From Luteimonas marina (GTDB taxonomy: Bacteria; Pseudomonadota; Gammaproteobacteria; Xanthomonadales; Xanthomonadaceae), in contig NZ_VOHK01000001.1 of assembly GCF_007859325.1 (NCBI RefSeq), forward strand, positions 310,001 through 374,000: DNA of 64,000 bases, given 5' to 3'. Positions 8,564 to 17,893 of the stretch are shown piece by piece. The stretch's first letter is position 1. Each line of letters begins with the position of its first letter. Both the position numbers and the translations under genes were made by a program. The notes under the pieces are model-generated. The model was given only the letters and a program-made list of their open reading frames with translations. It was not told the DNA's origin and searched no databases.

Positions 8564-8647
8564 GTGATTGGTGATTGGTGATTCGAAAGAGCCAAGGGCT
8601 CGCGCATTCGCGCTTTTCCCAATCACGAATCACCAATCACCAATCAC
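8564..8647. repeat. Perfect 22-bp inverted repeat of GATTGGT units
   Basis: The left arm (8564-8585) contains three tandem GTGATTGGT-like units; the right arm (8626-8647) is its exact reverse complement, with a 40-bp loop. It lies between the terminator and the convergent MFS stop codon. No function is known to me; it looks like another dispersed intergenic unit. Confidence 0.7.
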
Positions 8648-8651
8648 GGCT

Positions 8652-9902
8652 TCACTTCAGTTCGCTGAAACAAAGCCTCCGCAACCTCGGCGCCCGCCAC
8701 GCGGTGACCGCCGCCACGCCCATCGTCACGCAGCCGCCCAGCACCACCGCCGGCACCAGCCCGAGCAGGCGCGCCATCGAGCCGGCGTAGAACGCGCCGA
8801 TCTCGTTCGACGAGCCCACGAACAGGCCGTTGATCGACGAGACCCGCCCGCGCATGTCGTCGGGCGTGGCCAGCTGCATGATGGTCGAACGCACCACCAC
8901 CGAAACGCCGTCGCACACGCCCGACAGCAGCAGGAAGCACGCCGACAGCCAGAACACCCGCGACAGCCCGAAACCGATCATGCACAGGCCGAAGCCGACC
9001 ACCGAGGCCAGCAGGATGCGGCCGGCGTTGCGGTCGAGCGGATGCCGCGCCAGCCACACGCCGATCGCCACCGCGCCCAGCGCCGGCGCCCCGCGCAGGA
9101 TGCCCAGGCCTTCCGGCCCGTAGTGCAGGATTTCCTGGATGAAGGCCGGCGCCAGCGAGATCGCGCCGCCGAACATCACCGCGAACATGTCCAGCGCCAG
9201 CGCCCCCAGCAGCACCTGGTGGCCGAACACGAAGCGCGCGCCTTCGGCGATGCTGGCGAAGATCGGCGCGCGCTGCAGCTGCGGCGCGGGTTCGCTGACG
9301 TTCATGCGCAGCATCGCCGCCGCCGCGAACGTGGCGAACACCGCGGCCACCGCGTAGGCGACCGGTTTGCCGCCCCAGCCGACGAGGAAGCCGCCGATCG
9401 CCGGCCCGGTCACCAGCCCGGCCTGGAACACGATGCTGCCCAGGCTGGCGCCGCGCACGTACTGCTCGCGCGGCAGCACGCGCGCGAACAGGGCGTTGTA
9501 GACCGGCCCGAGGAAGGCGCGCACGCAGCCGGTGAGCGCGATCGCGGCATAGATCGCCCAGACCCCGGCCGAGGTCCAGCCGGCGGCGATCGCCACCAGC
9601 AGCAGTGGCGTGATCGCCAGGCAGCTGGCCGCGAACGCGCCCAGCCGGCGACGCGGCAGGTGGTCGACGAGGTAGCCGGCGAAGGGCGCGACGCAGAAGT
9701 AGGGCAGGACTTCCGCCAGCCCGACCAGGCCGAGCATCCACGGGTCGCGGGTCAGTTCGTAGACGTGCCAGCCGACCGTGACCGCGACGCCCTGGTAGGA
9801 GAGGATCGTGAAGATCCGGAAGCCCATCAGCAGGCGGAAGTCGCGGTTGCGCAGCGGCGCCGCGCGGCTCTCCTCGGGTCGTCCCGCGGCAGTCCCGGTC
9901 AC
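8652..9902 (-). CDS. MFS exporter, EntS-like
   Basis: A 416-residue inner-membrane transporter with about 12 hydrophobic helices and the major-facilitator pattern GYLVDHLPRRRLG after helix 2, a variant of the DRxGRR loop motif. The overall pattern (GPVYNALFARVLPREQYVRG, PDDMRGRVSSINGLFVGSSNE in the central and C-terminal loops) resembles the MFS_3 / enterobactin-exporter EntS group. Its substrate cannot be read from the sequence. The start is GTG 9902, overlapping the sufE stop by 4 bp (GTGA), so the two genes are probably co-transcribed. Confidence 0.8.
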   Translation of the reverse strand: MTGTAAGRPEESRAAPLRNRDFRLLMGFRIFTILSYQGVAVTVGWHVYELTRDPWMLGLVGLAEVLPYFCVAPFAGYLVDHLPRRRLGAFAASCLAITPLLLVAIAAGWTSAGVWAIYAAIALTGCVRAFLGPVYNALFARVLPREQYVRGASLGSIVFQAGLVTGPAIGGFLVGWGGKPVAYAVAAVFATFAAAAMLRMNVSEPAPQLQRAPIFASIAEGARFVFGHQVLLGALALDMFAVMFGGAISLAPAFIQEILHYGPEGLGILRGAPALGAVAIGVWLARHPLDRNAGRILLASVVGFGLCMIGFGLSRVFWLSACFLLLSGVCDGVSVVVRSTIMQLATPDDMRGRVSSINGLFVGSSNEIGAFYAGSMARLLGLVPAVVLGGCVTMGVAAVTAWRAPRLRRLCFSELK

Positions 9903-10339
9903 GCCAGCGCGTGCTGCGCGGTGTCGCGGATGAAGGCGAGCAGCGAGGCCAGGCCGTTGCTGCGGGTGGGCGAGAGGTGTTTCGCGAGGCCGATGTCGGC
10001 GATGTAGTCCGGTGCGGTGTCGAGGATCTCCTGCGCGCTGCGTCCGGAATACACGCGCAGCGCGAGGAAGATCAGGCCGGACACGATCGCCGAGTCGCTG
10101 ACCGCGGCGAAGTCCAGGCGCGAGGCATCCCCGGAGGGCACGATCCACACCAGCGACTGGCAGCCGAGCAGGCGGTGCTCCTCGATCTTCAATGCTTCGG
10201 GGAACGGCGGCAGCTTGCGGCCGAGGTCGATGAGGTACTGATAGCGCTCGGACCAGTCGCCGAAGAAGGCGAATTCTTCCTTGATCGCGGCCTGGGCTTC
10301 GGTGGCGGTGGGTTCGAGGGGGAAGGGGGAGTCGGTCAC
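9899..10339 (-). CDS. sufE: SufE-family cysteine desulfurase activator
   Basis: A 146-residue sulfur acceptor that takes persulfide from a SufS-type desulfurase and passes it to Fe-S scaffold proteins. The active Cys is in the conserved GCQSLVW (about residue 60), preceded by LPPFPEALKIEEHRLL, and the C-terminal LSPTRSNGLASLLAFI is typical of the family. Length is normal. No suf genes are adjacent; the partner downstream is an MFS exporter with a 4-bp overlap. Confidence 0.92.
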   Translation of the reverse strand: MTDSPFPLEPTATEAQAAIKEEFAFFGDWSERYQYLIDLGRKLPPFPEALKIEEHRLLGCQSLVWIVPSGDASRLDFAAVSDSAIVSGLIFLALRVYSGRSAQEILDTAPDYIADIGLAKHLSPTRSNGLASLLAFIRDTAQHALA

Positions 10340-10730
10340 GTCGTCTTGTGGCGGTGCTGGTGTTGCGGCGGGGCTGTCTGGGGCGGGGGGGTATTGTCGC
10401 AGATGGCGTCGCCGGGGATGGTGGGGCGAGGCTGCTTTTGAGAAGGCGGGCCGTCTTCTTCAGTGTTGTGCGCGATTACTTTCCCCACTCGTACCGTCAT
10501 TCCTGCGAAAGCAGGAGGCGCTTTTCAACAGCGCGAAGCGCTGGTCATCCATTTTGCTTTTCGCTCTTTGGCTTTTCGGCTTTTCGCTTTTCGGTTTTGT
10601 CTGTTGAAGAGTCAAAAGCTTCCGTCCGCCTGCGGCGGCCGGGTTCATTTCTTTTAACACTTATCAAAAGAAATGAACCCGCCAAAGGCGGAAGCTCTTG
10701 ATCTTCGGGAAGATCACCAACGGAAGCCAA
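10340..10730. other. 391-bp intergenic region with several repeats
   Basis: No credible gene. It holds the upstream region of sufE, a TCATTCCTGCGAAAGCAGGA-type unit near 10498-10518, a T-rich run of TTTTCGGCTTTTCG-like repeats near 10555-10605, and a long inverted repeat at 10606-10706 whose arms include GGGTTCATTTCTTTT and its complement (10641-10655 with 10666-10680). A small hairpin (GATCTTCGGGAAGATC) follows at about 10700-10715. The large hairpin lies just after cysS and may end its transcript. Confidence 0.7.
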
Positions 10731-12107
10731 TCACCCACGCTTCCACCGCACTCCCTGCGGCGTATCCTCCAGCAGAATCCCTTCCGCAGCCAACTGGTCC
10801 CGAATCGCATCCGCCCGCGTGAAATCCCGCGCCTTCTTCGCCGCGGCCCGCTCCTCGATCAGCGCTCGGATGCGCGCATCGTCGTCCCCGGACGCGCCGC
10901 GCGCGAACCAGGCCTGCGGCGACTGCTGCAGCAGGCCCAGCGCGAGCCCGGCGCCAAGCAGTTCCGCCTTGAGTTGCTGCCGATCCCCGGCGTCCTCCGC
11001 CTTGCGCGCCTCGCCCGCGATGCGCGCGACCTCGGCCAGCGCCGCCGGCGTGTTGAGGTCGTCGTCCAGCGCGTCCTCCACCGCCTGCGGGATGACCGGG
11101 GCCGTTTCGACGGCCGCCAGGTCGCGCAGCGTGCCGTACAGGCGGTCGAGCGTGCGCACGCTCTGCTCGATCAGCGCGTCCGACCAGTCCAGCGGCTGGC
11201 GGTAGTGCGCCGAGAGCAGGGCGTAACGCAGCGCCTCCGGCGGATGCTGCCGCACCAGGTCGTGGATCTTTTCGATGTTGCCCAGCGACTTCGACATCTT
11301 CGCGCCTGACAGGGTCAGCATGCCGTTGTGCAGCCAGACGCGGGCGAAGATGTGGCCGCCGTGGGCGCACTCGCTCTGCGCGACCTCGTTCTCGTGGTGC
11401 GGGAACTGCAGGTCGACGCCGCCGGCGTGGATGTCGATGGTCTCGCCCAGGTGCGCCTCGGCCATCGCCGAGCACTCGATGTGCCAGCCGGGGCGGCCGC
11501 GGCCCCAAGGGGAGTCCCAGCCGGGGAGATCGTCGGTCGAGGGCTTCCACAGCACGAAGTCGCCGGGATCGCGCTTGTACGGCGCCACCTCGACGCGGGC
11601 GCCGGCCAGCATCTCGTCCGGGTCGCGCCGCGACAGCCTGCCGTAGCCGGCGAAGGTGCCGACCGCGAACAGCACGTGGCCCTGCGCGGCGTAGGCGTGG
11701 CCGCTGTCGATCAGGCGCTGGATCATGGCCACCATCGCGCCGATGTGGGCGGTGGCCGCCGGTTCGATGTCGGGGGCGAATGCGCCGTCCACGCCCAGCG
11801 CCGCCATGTCCTCGCGGTAGGCGGCGGCGAAGCGGTCGGTGATCGTGGCGATCGGCACGCCGGCCTCGCGCGCCGCGGCGTTGATCTTGTCGTCGACGTC
11901 GGTGATGTTGCGGGCGTAGCGCAGCGCGCCGTAGCGGCGGCGGAGCAGGGCCGCGAGCACGCCGAACACCACCGGCCCGCGCGCATTGCCGATGTGGACG
12001 TAGTTGTAGACGGTCGGCCCGCACACGTACATCGTCGGGCAGGCCGGGTCGATCGGCGCGAAGGCCTCGGGCTGGCGGGTGAGGCTGTTGAACAGGCGCA
12101 GGGACAT
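10731..12107 (-). CDS. cysS: Cysteinyl-tRNA synthetase
   Basis: A class I aminoacyl-tRNA synthetase of 458 residues that charges tRNA-Cys. Signatures: [18 protein letters not shown] (zinc Cys and the HIGH-type motif HIGN), WHIECSAMA and [12 protein letters not shown] for the remaining zinc ligands, and [10 protein letters not shown] for the KMSKS loop. The C-terminal DALR-type domain is complete. ATG 12107 (MSLRLFNSL) gives the family length; the frame is open further upstream but without homology. It is divergent from a secreted hypothetical protein with 164 bp between them. Confidence 0.96.
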   Translation of the reverse strand: MSLRLFNSLTRQPEAFAPIDPACPTMYVCGPTVYNYVHIGNARGPVVFGVLAALLRRRYGALRYARNITDVDDKINAAAREAGVPIATITDRFAAAYREDMAALGVDGAFAPDIEPAATAHIGAMVAMIQRLIDSGHAYAAQGHVLFAVGTFAGYGRLSRRDPDEMLAGARVEVAPYKRDPGDFVLWKPSTDDLPGWDSPWGRGRPGWHIECSAMAEAHLGETIDIHAGGVDLQFPHHENEVAQSECAHGGHIFARVWLHNGMLTLSGAKMSKSLGNIEKIHDLVRQHPPEALRYALLSAHYRQPLDWSDALIEQSVRTLDRLYGTLRDLAAVETAPVIPQAVEDALDDDLNTPAALAEVARIAGEARKAEDAGDRQQLKAELLGAGLALGLLQQSPQAWFARGASGDDDARIRALIEERAAAKKARDFTRADAIRDQLAAEGILLEDTPQGVRWKRG

Positions 12108-12271
12108 CGGCACGCGGCGGCGGAAAACCGTCGATTCTAGAGCGTGTCGCGCGCCTTGCAGCATTTTCCGCGTGCGCGGGGCTTCTTCGGGGTCGCGACG
12201 GCCGGCACCGGGGCGCGACGGCACCGGGATTCAGCCGGGGGCCGGCCAGCGCCCCCTACACTGCGCCGGCA

Positions 12272-12784
12272 ATGACCCGAGTTCCGACTTTCCCCGTCCT
12301 CCGATCGTGCAGGCTGCTGTTCGCCGGCTGGGCCCTGTGCCTCGCGCTGCCCGCGATGGCGCAGGCGGAACCCGATCCCGAACCCGCGCCGGCGCGCCAG
12401 CCGGAGAACGTCCGGGTCGAGTACGCCCAGGTGCTGCGCGCCGAACCCGTCTACCAGACCCTGCGCGCGACCACCATGGTCGAGCGCTGCGAGGCGTCGA
12501 CGCCGGTCGAGGAGGCGCAGGAGAACAAGACCGGGATCGCCCGGGTCCTGGGTGCGGTCAAGGGCGCACTGACGCCCGATCCGAAGGTCGAGGAGGTCGC
12601 GCCGTCGGCGGGTGGACAGTGTCGCCTGGTGCCGCTGGAGCGCGAGTTCCGCCGACCGATCGCCTACGACGTCGACTACGTCCACCGCGGCGTGAAGTAC
12701 CGCTCGCGGCTTCCCGCCGATCCGGGCAACCGCGTGCGCGTGCGCGTCTCGGTGACCCCGGTGGTTTCATCCGAAACCCCCTGA
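12272..12784 (+). CDS. Secreted hypothetical protein
   Basis: A 170-residue protein with a signal peptide (about residues 1-33, hydrophobic core LLFAGWALCLALPAMAQA). The mature part has two Cys (in VERCEAS and GGQCRLV) that could form a disulfide and a C-terminal segment IAYDVDYVHRGVKYRSRLP followed by RVRVRVSVTP. That ending recalls the C-terminal half of SlyB / 17-kDa surface-antigen-like envelope proteins, but no Gly-zipper is present. Probably periplasmic; function unknown. It is transcribed toward the arginine cluster, and the hairpin at 12962-12987 could be its terminator. Confidence 0.7.
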   Translation: MTRVPTFPVLRSCRLLFAGWALCLALPAMAQAEPDPEPAPARQPENVRVEYAQVLRAEPVYQTLRATTMVERCEASTPVEEAQENKTGIARVLGAVKGALTPDPKVEEVAPSAGGQCRLVPLEREFRRPIAYDVDYVHRGVKYRSRLPADPGNRVRVRVSVTPVVSSETP

Positions 12785-12822
12785 GCGCGCGATTGTTGCA
12801 GTGCGTGCGCCGCCATGCGACG

Positions 12823-12927
12823 ATGCGCGCCGTGAAAAACACCCTTGCCCGTGCCGACATCCTGACCTCCGCCCGCATGGCGGCGGGCATGACCTCGCGC
12901 GCGCGTCGACCGGACCCCTTTGCCTGA
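12823..12927 (+). CDS. Putative arginine leader peptide ahead of argF
   Basis: A 34-codon frame (ATG 12823) ending MTSRARRPDPFA then TGA at 12925-12927. In-frame ATGs at 12877 and 12889 would give 16- or 12-residue peptides with the same ending. Three of four consecutive codons near the end are arginine: CGC 12898, GCG, CGT 12904, CGA 12907. The stop codon sits directly before the first arm of an antiterminator. No strong ribosome-binding site is visible, so which start is used is open. Read as the sensor peptide of an attenuator; this is inference from layout. Confidence 0.5.
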   Translation: MRAVKNTLARADILTSARMAAGMTSRARRPDPFA

Positions 12928-12987
12928 GCTGGGTCGACCGGACGTTTTCCTCGTCATGCCGAAACCCAGCCCGAGGCTGGGTTTTTT
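12905..12987 (+). promoter_or_regulatory. Putative ribosome-mediated attenuator of the arginine operon
   Basis: Four segments can be read. Segment 1 (12905-12911, GTCGACC, covering the Arg codons) pairs with segment 2 (12932-12938, GGTCGAC). Segment 2 (12928-12934, GCTGGGT) also pairs with segment 3 (12964-12970, ACCCAGC), and segment 3 pairs with segment 4 (12975-12984) to form the terminator. A ribosome stalled on Arg codons would cover segment 1 and allow 2:3 (read-through); a ribosome at the stop codon would cover segment 2 and allow 3:4 (termination). The pairings are seen in the sequence; the mechanism is inferred. Confidence 0.6.
12962..12987 (+). terminator. Strong intrinsic terminator 50 bp before argF
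   Basis: A 10-bp stem (AAACCCAGCC with GGCTGGGTTT, loop CGA) ends in a run of six T. It lies between the secreted hypothetical gene and argF, in the sense direction, so it is either the terminator half of an attenuator or the end of the upstream gene. Confidence 0.88.
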
Positions 12988-13036
12988 CGTTTCTGTACTC
13001 CCGAATTCCGCAACATTTCCGAGCCAGGATGTCGTC

Positions 13037-14041
13037 ATGAAGCACTTCTTGAACACGCAGGACTGGAGCCGCGCCGACCTCGACGCCCTGCTGACGCAGG
13101 CCGCCCTGTACAAGCAGCACAGGATCGGCGACGCGCTCAAGGGGCGCTCGATCGCGCTGGTGTTCTTCAATCCGTCGATGCGCACCCGCACCAGCTTCGA
13201 GCTGGGCGCGTTCCAGCTCGGCGGCCACGCGGTGGTGCTGCAGCCCGGCAAGGACGCGTGGCCGATCGAGTTCGACCTGGGCACGGTGATGGACGGCGAC
13301 ACCGAGGAGCACATCGCCGAGGTGGCGAAGGTGCTGGGACGCTACGTCGACCTGATCGGCGTGCGCGCGTTCCCGAAGTTCGTGGACTGGGCCTACGACC
13401 GCGAGGACATCGTGCTGAAGTCGTTCGCGAAGTACTCGCCGGTGCCGGTGATCAACATGGAGACGATCACCCATCCCTGCCAGGAGCTGGCGCACGCGCT
13501 GGCGCTGCAGGAGCATTTCGGCACCAGTGACCTGCGCGGGAAGAAGTACGTGCTGACCTGGACCTACCACCCCAGGCCGCTCAACACCGCGGTCGCGAAC
13601 TCCGCGCTGACCATCGCCACGCGCCTGGGCATGGATGTGACCCTGCTGTGCCCGACGGAGGAATACATCCTCGACGAGCGCTACATGGGCTGGGCGCAGG
13701 ACAACGTCGCCGAAAGCGGCGGCTCGTTCCAGGTCAGCCACGACATCGACAGCGCCTACGCCGGCGCCGACGTGGTCTACGCCAAGAGCTGGGGTGCGCT
13801 GCCGTACTTCGGCAACTGGGCGCCGGAGAAGCCGATCCGCGACCAGTACCAGCACTTCATCGTCGACGAGGCCAAGATGGCGCTGACCAACAACGGCGTC
13901 TTCAGCCACTGCCTGCCGCTGCGGCGCAACGTCAAGGCGACCGATGCGGTGATGGACTCGCCCAACTGCATCGCGATCGACGAGGCCGAGAACCGCCTGC
14001 ACGTGCAGAAGGCGATCATGGCCGCGCTGATGCAGCGGTAG
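13037..14041 (+). CDS. argF': N-acetyl-L-ornithine carbamoyltransferase
   Basis: A 334-residue transcarbamylase that makes N-acetylcitrulline from N-acetylornithine and carbamoyl phosphate, the Xanthomonas-type replacement for ornithine carbamoyltransferase. Carbamoyl-phosphate site SMRTRTS is at residues 47-53 and HPCQELAHAL is near the middle; the ornithine loop is replaced by FSHCLPLRRNVKATD near the C-terminus, as in the acetylornithine enzymes. DAWPIEF (Trp 75) and TEEHI (Glu 90) correspond to the positions that favour acetyl over succinyl substrates in the Xanthomonas enzyme. First structural gene of the arg run, with CCAGGA before the ATG and the attenuator-like element upstream. Confidence 0.95.
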   Translation: MKHFLNTQDWSRADLDALLTQAALYKQHRIGDALKGRSIALVFFNPSMRTRTSFELGAFQLGGHAVVLQPGKDAWPIEFDLGTVMDGDTEEHIAEVAKVLGRYVDLIGVRAFPKFVDWAYDREDIVLKSFAKYSPVPVINMETITHPCQELAHALALQEHFGTSDLRGKKYVLTWTYHPRPLNTAVANSALTIATRLGMDVTLLCPTEEYILDERYMGWAQDNVAESGGSFQVSHDIDSAYAGADVVYAKSWGALPYFGNWAPEKPIRDQYQHFIVDEAKMALTNNGVFSHCLPLRRNVKATDAVMDSPNCIAIDEAENRLHVQKAIMAALMQR

Positions 14042-14058
14042 CGCTTCCTGCTTTGCTC

Positions 14059-14164
14059 CTTCCCCTGCGTGCGGGGGAAGGCCGGGATGGGGGAAAACGG
14101 CCTCCGGAACGTTTCACCCCGTCCCTTGCCCCCACCCCAACCCTCCCCCGCAAGCGGGGGAGGG
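14059..14164. repeat. GC-rich inverted repeats between argF' and argG
   Basis: Two hairpins of the same family: one near 14059-14081 (CCTTCCCC with GGGGAAGG) and one at 14141-14164 (CCCTCCCCCGC with GCGGGGGAGGG). Dispersed intergenic repeats; they interrupt the arg run and could act as processing or weak termination sites. Confidence 0.65.
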
Positions 14165-14185
14165 GGCTCAAACCGAGACTTCGAC

Positions 14186-15388
14186 ATGACTGCGTCCGAT
14201 TCCAAAGACATCGTTCTCGCCTTCTCCGGCGGACTCGACACCAGTTTCTGCGTGCCCTACCTGAAGGAGCGCGGCTGGAACGTGCACACGGTGTTCGCCG
14301 ACACCGGCGGCGTCGACGCCGATGAGCGCGCGTTCATCGAGCAGCGCGCCGCCGAGCTGGGCGTGGCCAGCCACCTCACCGTCGACGGCGGTTCGGCCAT
14401 CTGGTCGGGCTTCGTCAAGCCGTTCGTGTGGGCGGGCGAGGGTTACCAGGGGCAGTATCCGCTGCTGGTGTCGGACCGCTACCTGATCGTCGATGCCGCG
14501 CTCAAGCGCGCCGCGGAGCTGGGCACCAACGCCATCGCCCATGGCTGCACGGGCATGGGCAACGACCAGGTGCGCTTCGACCTCGCGGCCAAGGCCAGCG
14601 GCGACTACCGCATCGTGGCGCCGATCCGCGAGATCCAGAAGGAACACACCCAGACCCGCGCCTACGAGCAGGCCTATCTGGAAGAGCGCGGCTTCGGCGT
14701 GCGCGCCAAACAGAAGGCCTACACCATCAACGAGAACCTGCTGGGCGTGACCATGTCCGGCGGCGAAATCGACCAGTGGGAGGCGCCGGGCGAGGGCGCG
14801 CGCGGCTGGTGCGCGCCGCGCAGCGCGTGGCCGGTCGAGCCGCTGAGCGTGCGCCTGAAGTTCGTCGAAGGCGAGGCGGTCGAGCTCGACGGCAAGTCGC
14901 TGCCGGGCGAGCAGATCCTCGCCGCGCTCAACCGCCTGTTCGCGCCCTACGGCGTCGGCCGCGGGCTGTACACCGGCGACACGGTGATCGGCCTGAAGGG
15001 CCGCATCGTCTACGAGGCGCCGGGCCTGGTGGCACTGCTCACCGCGCACCGTGCGCTGGAAGAGGCGGTGCTGAGCAAGCAGCAGAACCGCTTCAAGCCG
15101 GAAGTGGCGCGCAAGTGGGTGGAGCTGGTCTACGAGGGTTTCTTCCACGATCCGCTGAAGACCGACCTCGAGGCCTTCCTGGCCTCGTCGCAGGCCAAGG
15201 TCAACGGCGAGGTCGTGCTGGAGACCCGCGGCGGGCGCGTGGATGCGGTCGCGGTGAGTTCGCCTCACCTGCTGCATTCCAAGGGCGCCACCTATGCGCA
15301 GTCGGCCGACTGGGGCGTGGAGGAGGCCGAGGGCTTCATCAAGCTGTTCGGGATGAGCAGCACGCTGTGGGCGGAGGTCAATCGCTGA
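14186..15388 (+). CDS. argG: Argininosuccinate synthase
   Basis: A 400-residue ATP-dependent ligase joining citrulline and aspartate. The PP-motif of the ATP pyrophosphatase fold is intact at the N-terminus ([16 protein letters not shown]), followed by [22 protein letters not shown] and the C-terminal multimerisation part. The ATG at 14186 gives the usual length; the frame is open upstream through a repeat. In this pathway citrulline comes from deacetylation of acetylcitrulline by the next gene. Confidence 0.96.
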   Translation: MTASDSKDIVLAFSGGLDTSFCVPYLKERGWNVHTVFADTGGVDADERAFIEQRAAELGVASHLTVDGGSAIWSGFVKPFVWAGEGYQGQYPLLVSDRYLIVDAALKRAAELGTNAIAHGCTGMGNDQVRFDLAAKASGDYRIVAPIREIQKEHTQTRAYEQAYLEERGFGVRAKQKAYTINENLLGVTMSGGEIDQWEAPGEGARGWCAPRSAWPVEPLSVRLKFVEGEAVELDGKSLPGEQILAALNRLFAPYGVGRGLYTGDTVIGLKGRIVYEAPGLVALLTAHRALEEAVLSKQQNRFKPEVARKWVELVYEGFFHDPLKTDLEAFLASSQAKVNGEVVLETRGGRVDAVAVSSPHLLHSKGATYAQSADWGVEEAEGFIKLFGMSSTLWAEVNR

Positions 15389-15400
15389 GGCCACCCGATA

Positions 15401-15469
15401 TGTCATCCCGAACGCAGTGAGGGATCTTTCCCTCCGGAGAGAAGATGTCTCGCTGCGCTCGACATGACA
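15401..15469. repeat. Dispersed inverted repeat between argG and argE
   Basis: Ends TGTCAT and ATGACA, with internal AAGATCC-like and CGCAGTGAG / CTCGCTGCG partial complements. It is the TGTCATCCCGAACGCAGTGAG family of intergenic repeat, related at its tips to the units at 4667 and 23618. Confidence 0.55.
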
Positions 15470-15483
15470 GGAATAGAAACCAC

Positions 15484-16572
15484 ATGTTGCAGACCATCCT
15501 CCAACACCTCGAAGCCCTGGTGTCCTTCGACACCCGCAACCCGCCGCGCGCGATTACCACCGGCGGGATCTTCGACTACATCCGCGCGCAGCTGCCGGAC
15601 TTCCGCGTCGAGGTCACCGACCACGGCGCCGGCGCGGTGTCGCTGTTCGCCGTGCGCGGCGGGCCGACGCGGCTGTTCAACGTGCACCTGGACACCGTGC
15701 CCTCGTCGCCGCACTGGAGCGCCGATCCGCTCAGGCTGCGGGTGACGGACGAGCGCGCCATCGGCCTCGGCGCCTGCGACATCAAGGGCGCGGCCGCGGG
15801 CCTGATCGCCGCGGCGCAGGCCACGCAAGGCGACGCCGCCTTCCTGTTCAGCAGCGACGAGGAGGCCAACGACCCGCGCTGCATCGACGCCTTCCTCGCC
15901 CGCGACCACGGTTTCCGCGACGTGGTCGTCGCCGAGCCCACGCAGTGCGAGGCGGTGCTGGCCCATCGTGGCATCAGCGCGGTGCGCATGGATTTCCGCG
16001 GCAAGGCCGGCCACGCCTCCGGCGCGAGTGCGGTCGACGCCAGCGCGCTGCACCACGCCGTGCGCTGGGGCAATCGTGCGCTGGAGTTCATTGCCATGGA
16101 GTCGCACCGCCGCTTCGGCGGACTGACCGGGCTGCGCTTCAACATCGGCCGCATCGAGGGCGGGATCAAGGCGAACGTGATCGCGCCGGCGGCGGAACTG
16201 CGCTTCGGCTTCCGGCCGCTGCCCTCGCACGACATCGACCAGTTGCACGCGGCGTTCCGCGGTTTCGCCGCGCCGGATGCGCTCGGCGAGTACGAGGAAA
16301 CCTTCCGCGGGCCGCCGCTGCCCGCCGGCGACGTCGCCGGCGCCGAGGACCGGCGGCTGGCCGCGCGCGACCTCGCCGACGACCTCGGCCTGCCGATCGG
16401 CAACGCCGTCGACTTCTGGACCGAGGCCTCGCTGTTCTCGCGCGCGGGCCTGACCGCGCTGGTCTTCGGCCCCGGCGACATCGCCCAGGCGCACACCGCC
16501 GACGAGTGGGTGTCGCTGGACCAATTGCAACGCTACGGCGGCATCGTCCGCAACATCCTCGGACCAGCATGA
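15484..16572 (+). CDS. argE: N-acetyl-L-citrulline deacetylase (M20 family)
   Basis: A 362-residue M20 zinc amidohydrolase. In Xanthomonas this enzyme removes acetate from N-acetylcitrulline, completing the acetylated pathway; related ArgE proteins act on acetylornithine. Metal motifs: VHLDTVPSS (His and Asp), [10 protein letters not shown] with the bridging Asp, [11 protein letters not shown] with the catalytic Glu, and a C-terminal AHTADEWV His. The ATG at 15484 follows the dispersed repeat. Its stop overlaps the next start by 4 bp (ATGA), so translation is coupled to the synthase-kinase. Confidence 0.92.
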   Translation: MLQTILQHLEALVSFDTRNPPRAITTGGIFDYIRAQLPDFRVEVTDHGAGAVSLFAVRGGPTRLFNVHLDTVPSSPHWSADPLRLRVTDERAIGLGACDIKGAAAGLIAAAQATQGDAAFLFSSDEEANDPRCIDAFLARDHGFRDVVVAEPTQCEAVLAHRGISAVRMDFRGKAGHASGASAVDASALHHAVRWGNRALEFIAMESHRRFGGLTGLRFNIGRIEGGIKANVIAPAAELRFGFRPLPSHDIDQLHAAFRGFAAPDALGEYEETFRGPPLPAGDVAGAEDRRLAARDLADDLGLPIGNAVDFWTEASLFSRAGLTALVFGPGDIAQAHTADEWVSLDQLQRYGGIVRNILGPA

Positions 16573-17891
16573 ACATCGAAGCCAACAGGCAGACCCGGCA
16601 GACCATCGTGCGCCTGCTTTCGAGCATGGCCAGCGCGAAGGAGATCAGCCAGTACCTCAAGCGCTTCTCGCAGCTCGACGCCAAGCGCTTCGCCGTGGTC
16701 AAGGTCGGCGGCGCGGTGCTGCGCGACGACCTGGAGGCGCTGACCTCGTCGCTGTCGTTCCTGCAGGAAGTGGGGCTGACGCCGATCGTGCTGCACGGTG
16801 CGGGGCCGCAGCTCGACGCCGAGCTGTCCGCCGCCGGCATCACCAAGCAGACCGTCGACGGCCTGCGCGTGACCTCGCCCGAGGCACTGGCGATCGTGCG
16901 CAAGGTGTTCCAATCGTCCAACCTCGCCCTGGTCGAGGCACTGCAGCAGAACGGCGTGCGCGCGACCTCGATCACCGGCGGCGTGTTCGAGGCCGACTAT
17001 CTCGATCGCGACACCTACGGCCTGGTCGGCGAGGTGCGCAGCGTGAACCTTGCGCCGATCGAGGCCAGCCTGCAGGCGAGCTCGATCCCGGTCATCGCCA
17101 GCCTCGGCGAGACCGCGTGCGGGCAGATCCTCAACATCAACGCCGATTTCGCCGCCAACGAACTGGTGCGCGTGCTGCAGCCCTACAAGATCATCTTCCT
17201 GACCGGCACCGGCGGCCTGCTCGACGCCGACGGCAGGCTCATCGATTCGATCAACCTCTCCAGCGAGTACGAGCACCTGATGCAACAGCCGTGGCTCAAC
17301 GGCGGCATGAAGGTCAAGATCGAGCAGATCAAGGACCTGCTCGACCACCTGCCGCTGGAGTCCTCGGTCTCGATCACGCGGCCGGCGGACCTGGCCAAGG
17401 AACTTTTCACCCACAAGGGCTCGGGCACGCTGGTGCGCCGCGGCGAGAAGGTGGTGCGCGCGACGGACTGGGGCGCGTTCGACCTCGACCGCCTGCGCGA
17501 ACTGATCGAATCCAGCTTCGGCAGGCGGCTGGCGCCGGACTACTTCGAGAAGACGTCGCTGCTGCGCGCCTACGTCAGCGAGAACTACCGCGCCGCGGTG
17601 ATCCTCGTCGACGGCGACGGCATGACCTACCTCGACAAGTTCGCGGTGCTCGACGACGCGCAGGGCGAAGGCCTCGGTCGCGCGGTCTGGAACGTCATGC
17701 GCGAGGAGACGCCGCAGCTGTTCTGGCGCTCGCGCCACAACAACCAGGTCAACATCTTCTACTACGCAGAGTCCGACGGCTGCTACAAGCAGGACAGGTG
17801 GAAGGTGTTCTGGTACGGGCTGGACGGCTTCGACGGCATCCAGAAGGCGGTGGCCCACTGCGCCACGCGCGCGCCGACGCTGCTGGACTGA
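16569..17891 (+). CDS. argB: Bifunctional N-acetylglutamate synthase-kinase
   Basis: A 440-residue fusion of an amino-acid kinase domain (about residues 1-285; [37 protein letters not shown]) and a GNAT acetyltransferase domain (about 290-440; [29 protein letters not shown]). It catalyses both acetylation of glutamate and phosphorylation of N-acetylglutamate, as shown for the Xanthomonas and Maricaulis enzymes, which resemble vertebrate NAGS. Arginine inhibition is expected from the family. It replaces separate argA and argB genes. Overlaps argE by 4 bp; a GNAT gene starts 2 bp after its stop. Confidence 0.94.
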   Translation: MNIEANRQTRQTIVRLLSSMASAKEISQYLKRFSQLDAKRFAVVKVGGAVLRDDLEALTSSLSFLQEVGLTPIVLHGAGPQLDAELSAAGITKQTVDGLRVTSPEALAIVRKVFQSSNLALVEALQQNGVRATSITGGVFEADYLDRDTYGLVGEVRSVNLAPIEASLQASSIPVIASLGETACGQILNINADFAANELVRVLQPYKIIFLTGTGGLLDADGRLIDSINLSSEYEHLMQQPWLNGGMKVKIEQIKDLLDHLPLESSVSITRPADLAKELFTHKGSGTLVRRGEKVVRATDWGAFDLDRLRELIESSFGRRLAPDYFEKTSLLRAYVSENYRAAVILVDGDGMTYLDKFAVLDDAQGEGLGRAVWNVMREETPQLFWRSRHNNQVNIFYYAESDGCYKQDRWKVFWYGLDGFDGIQKAVAHCATRAPTLLD

Positions 17892-17893
17892 CG

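Noticed and set aside
12801-13040. 79-residue plus-strand frame before argF
   Set aside because: Runs through the terminator hairpin; the frame with Arg codons ending at 12927 explains the region better.
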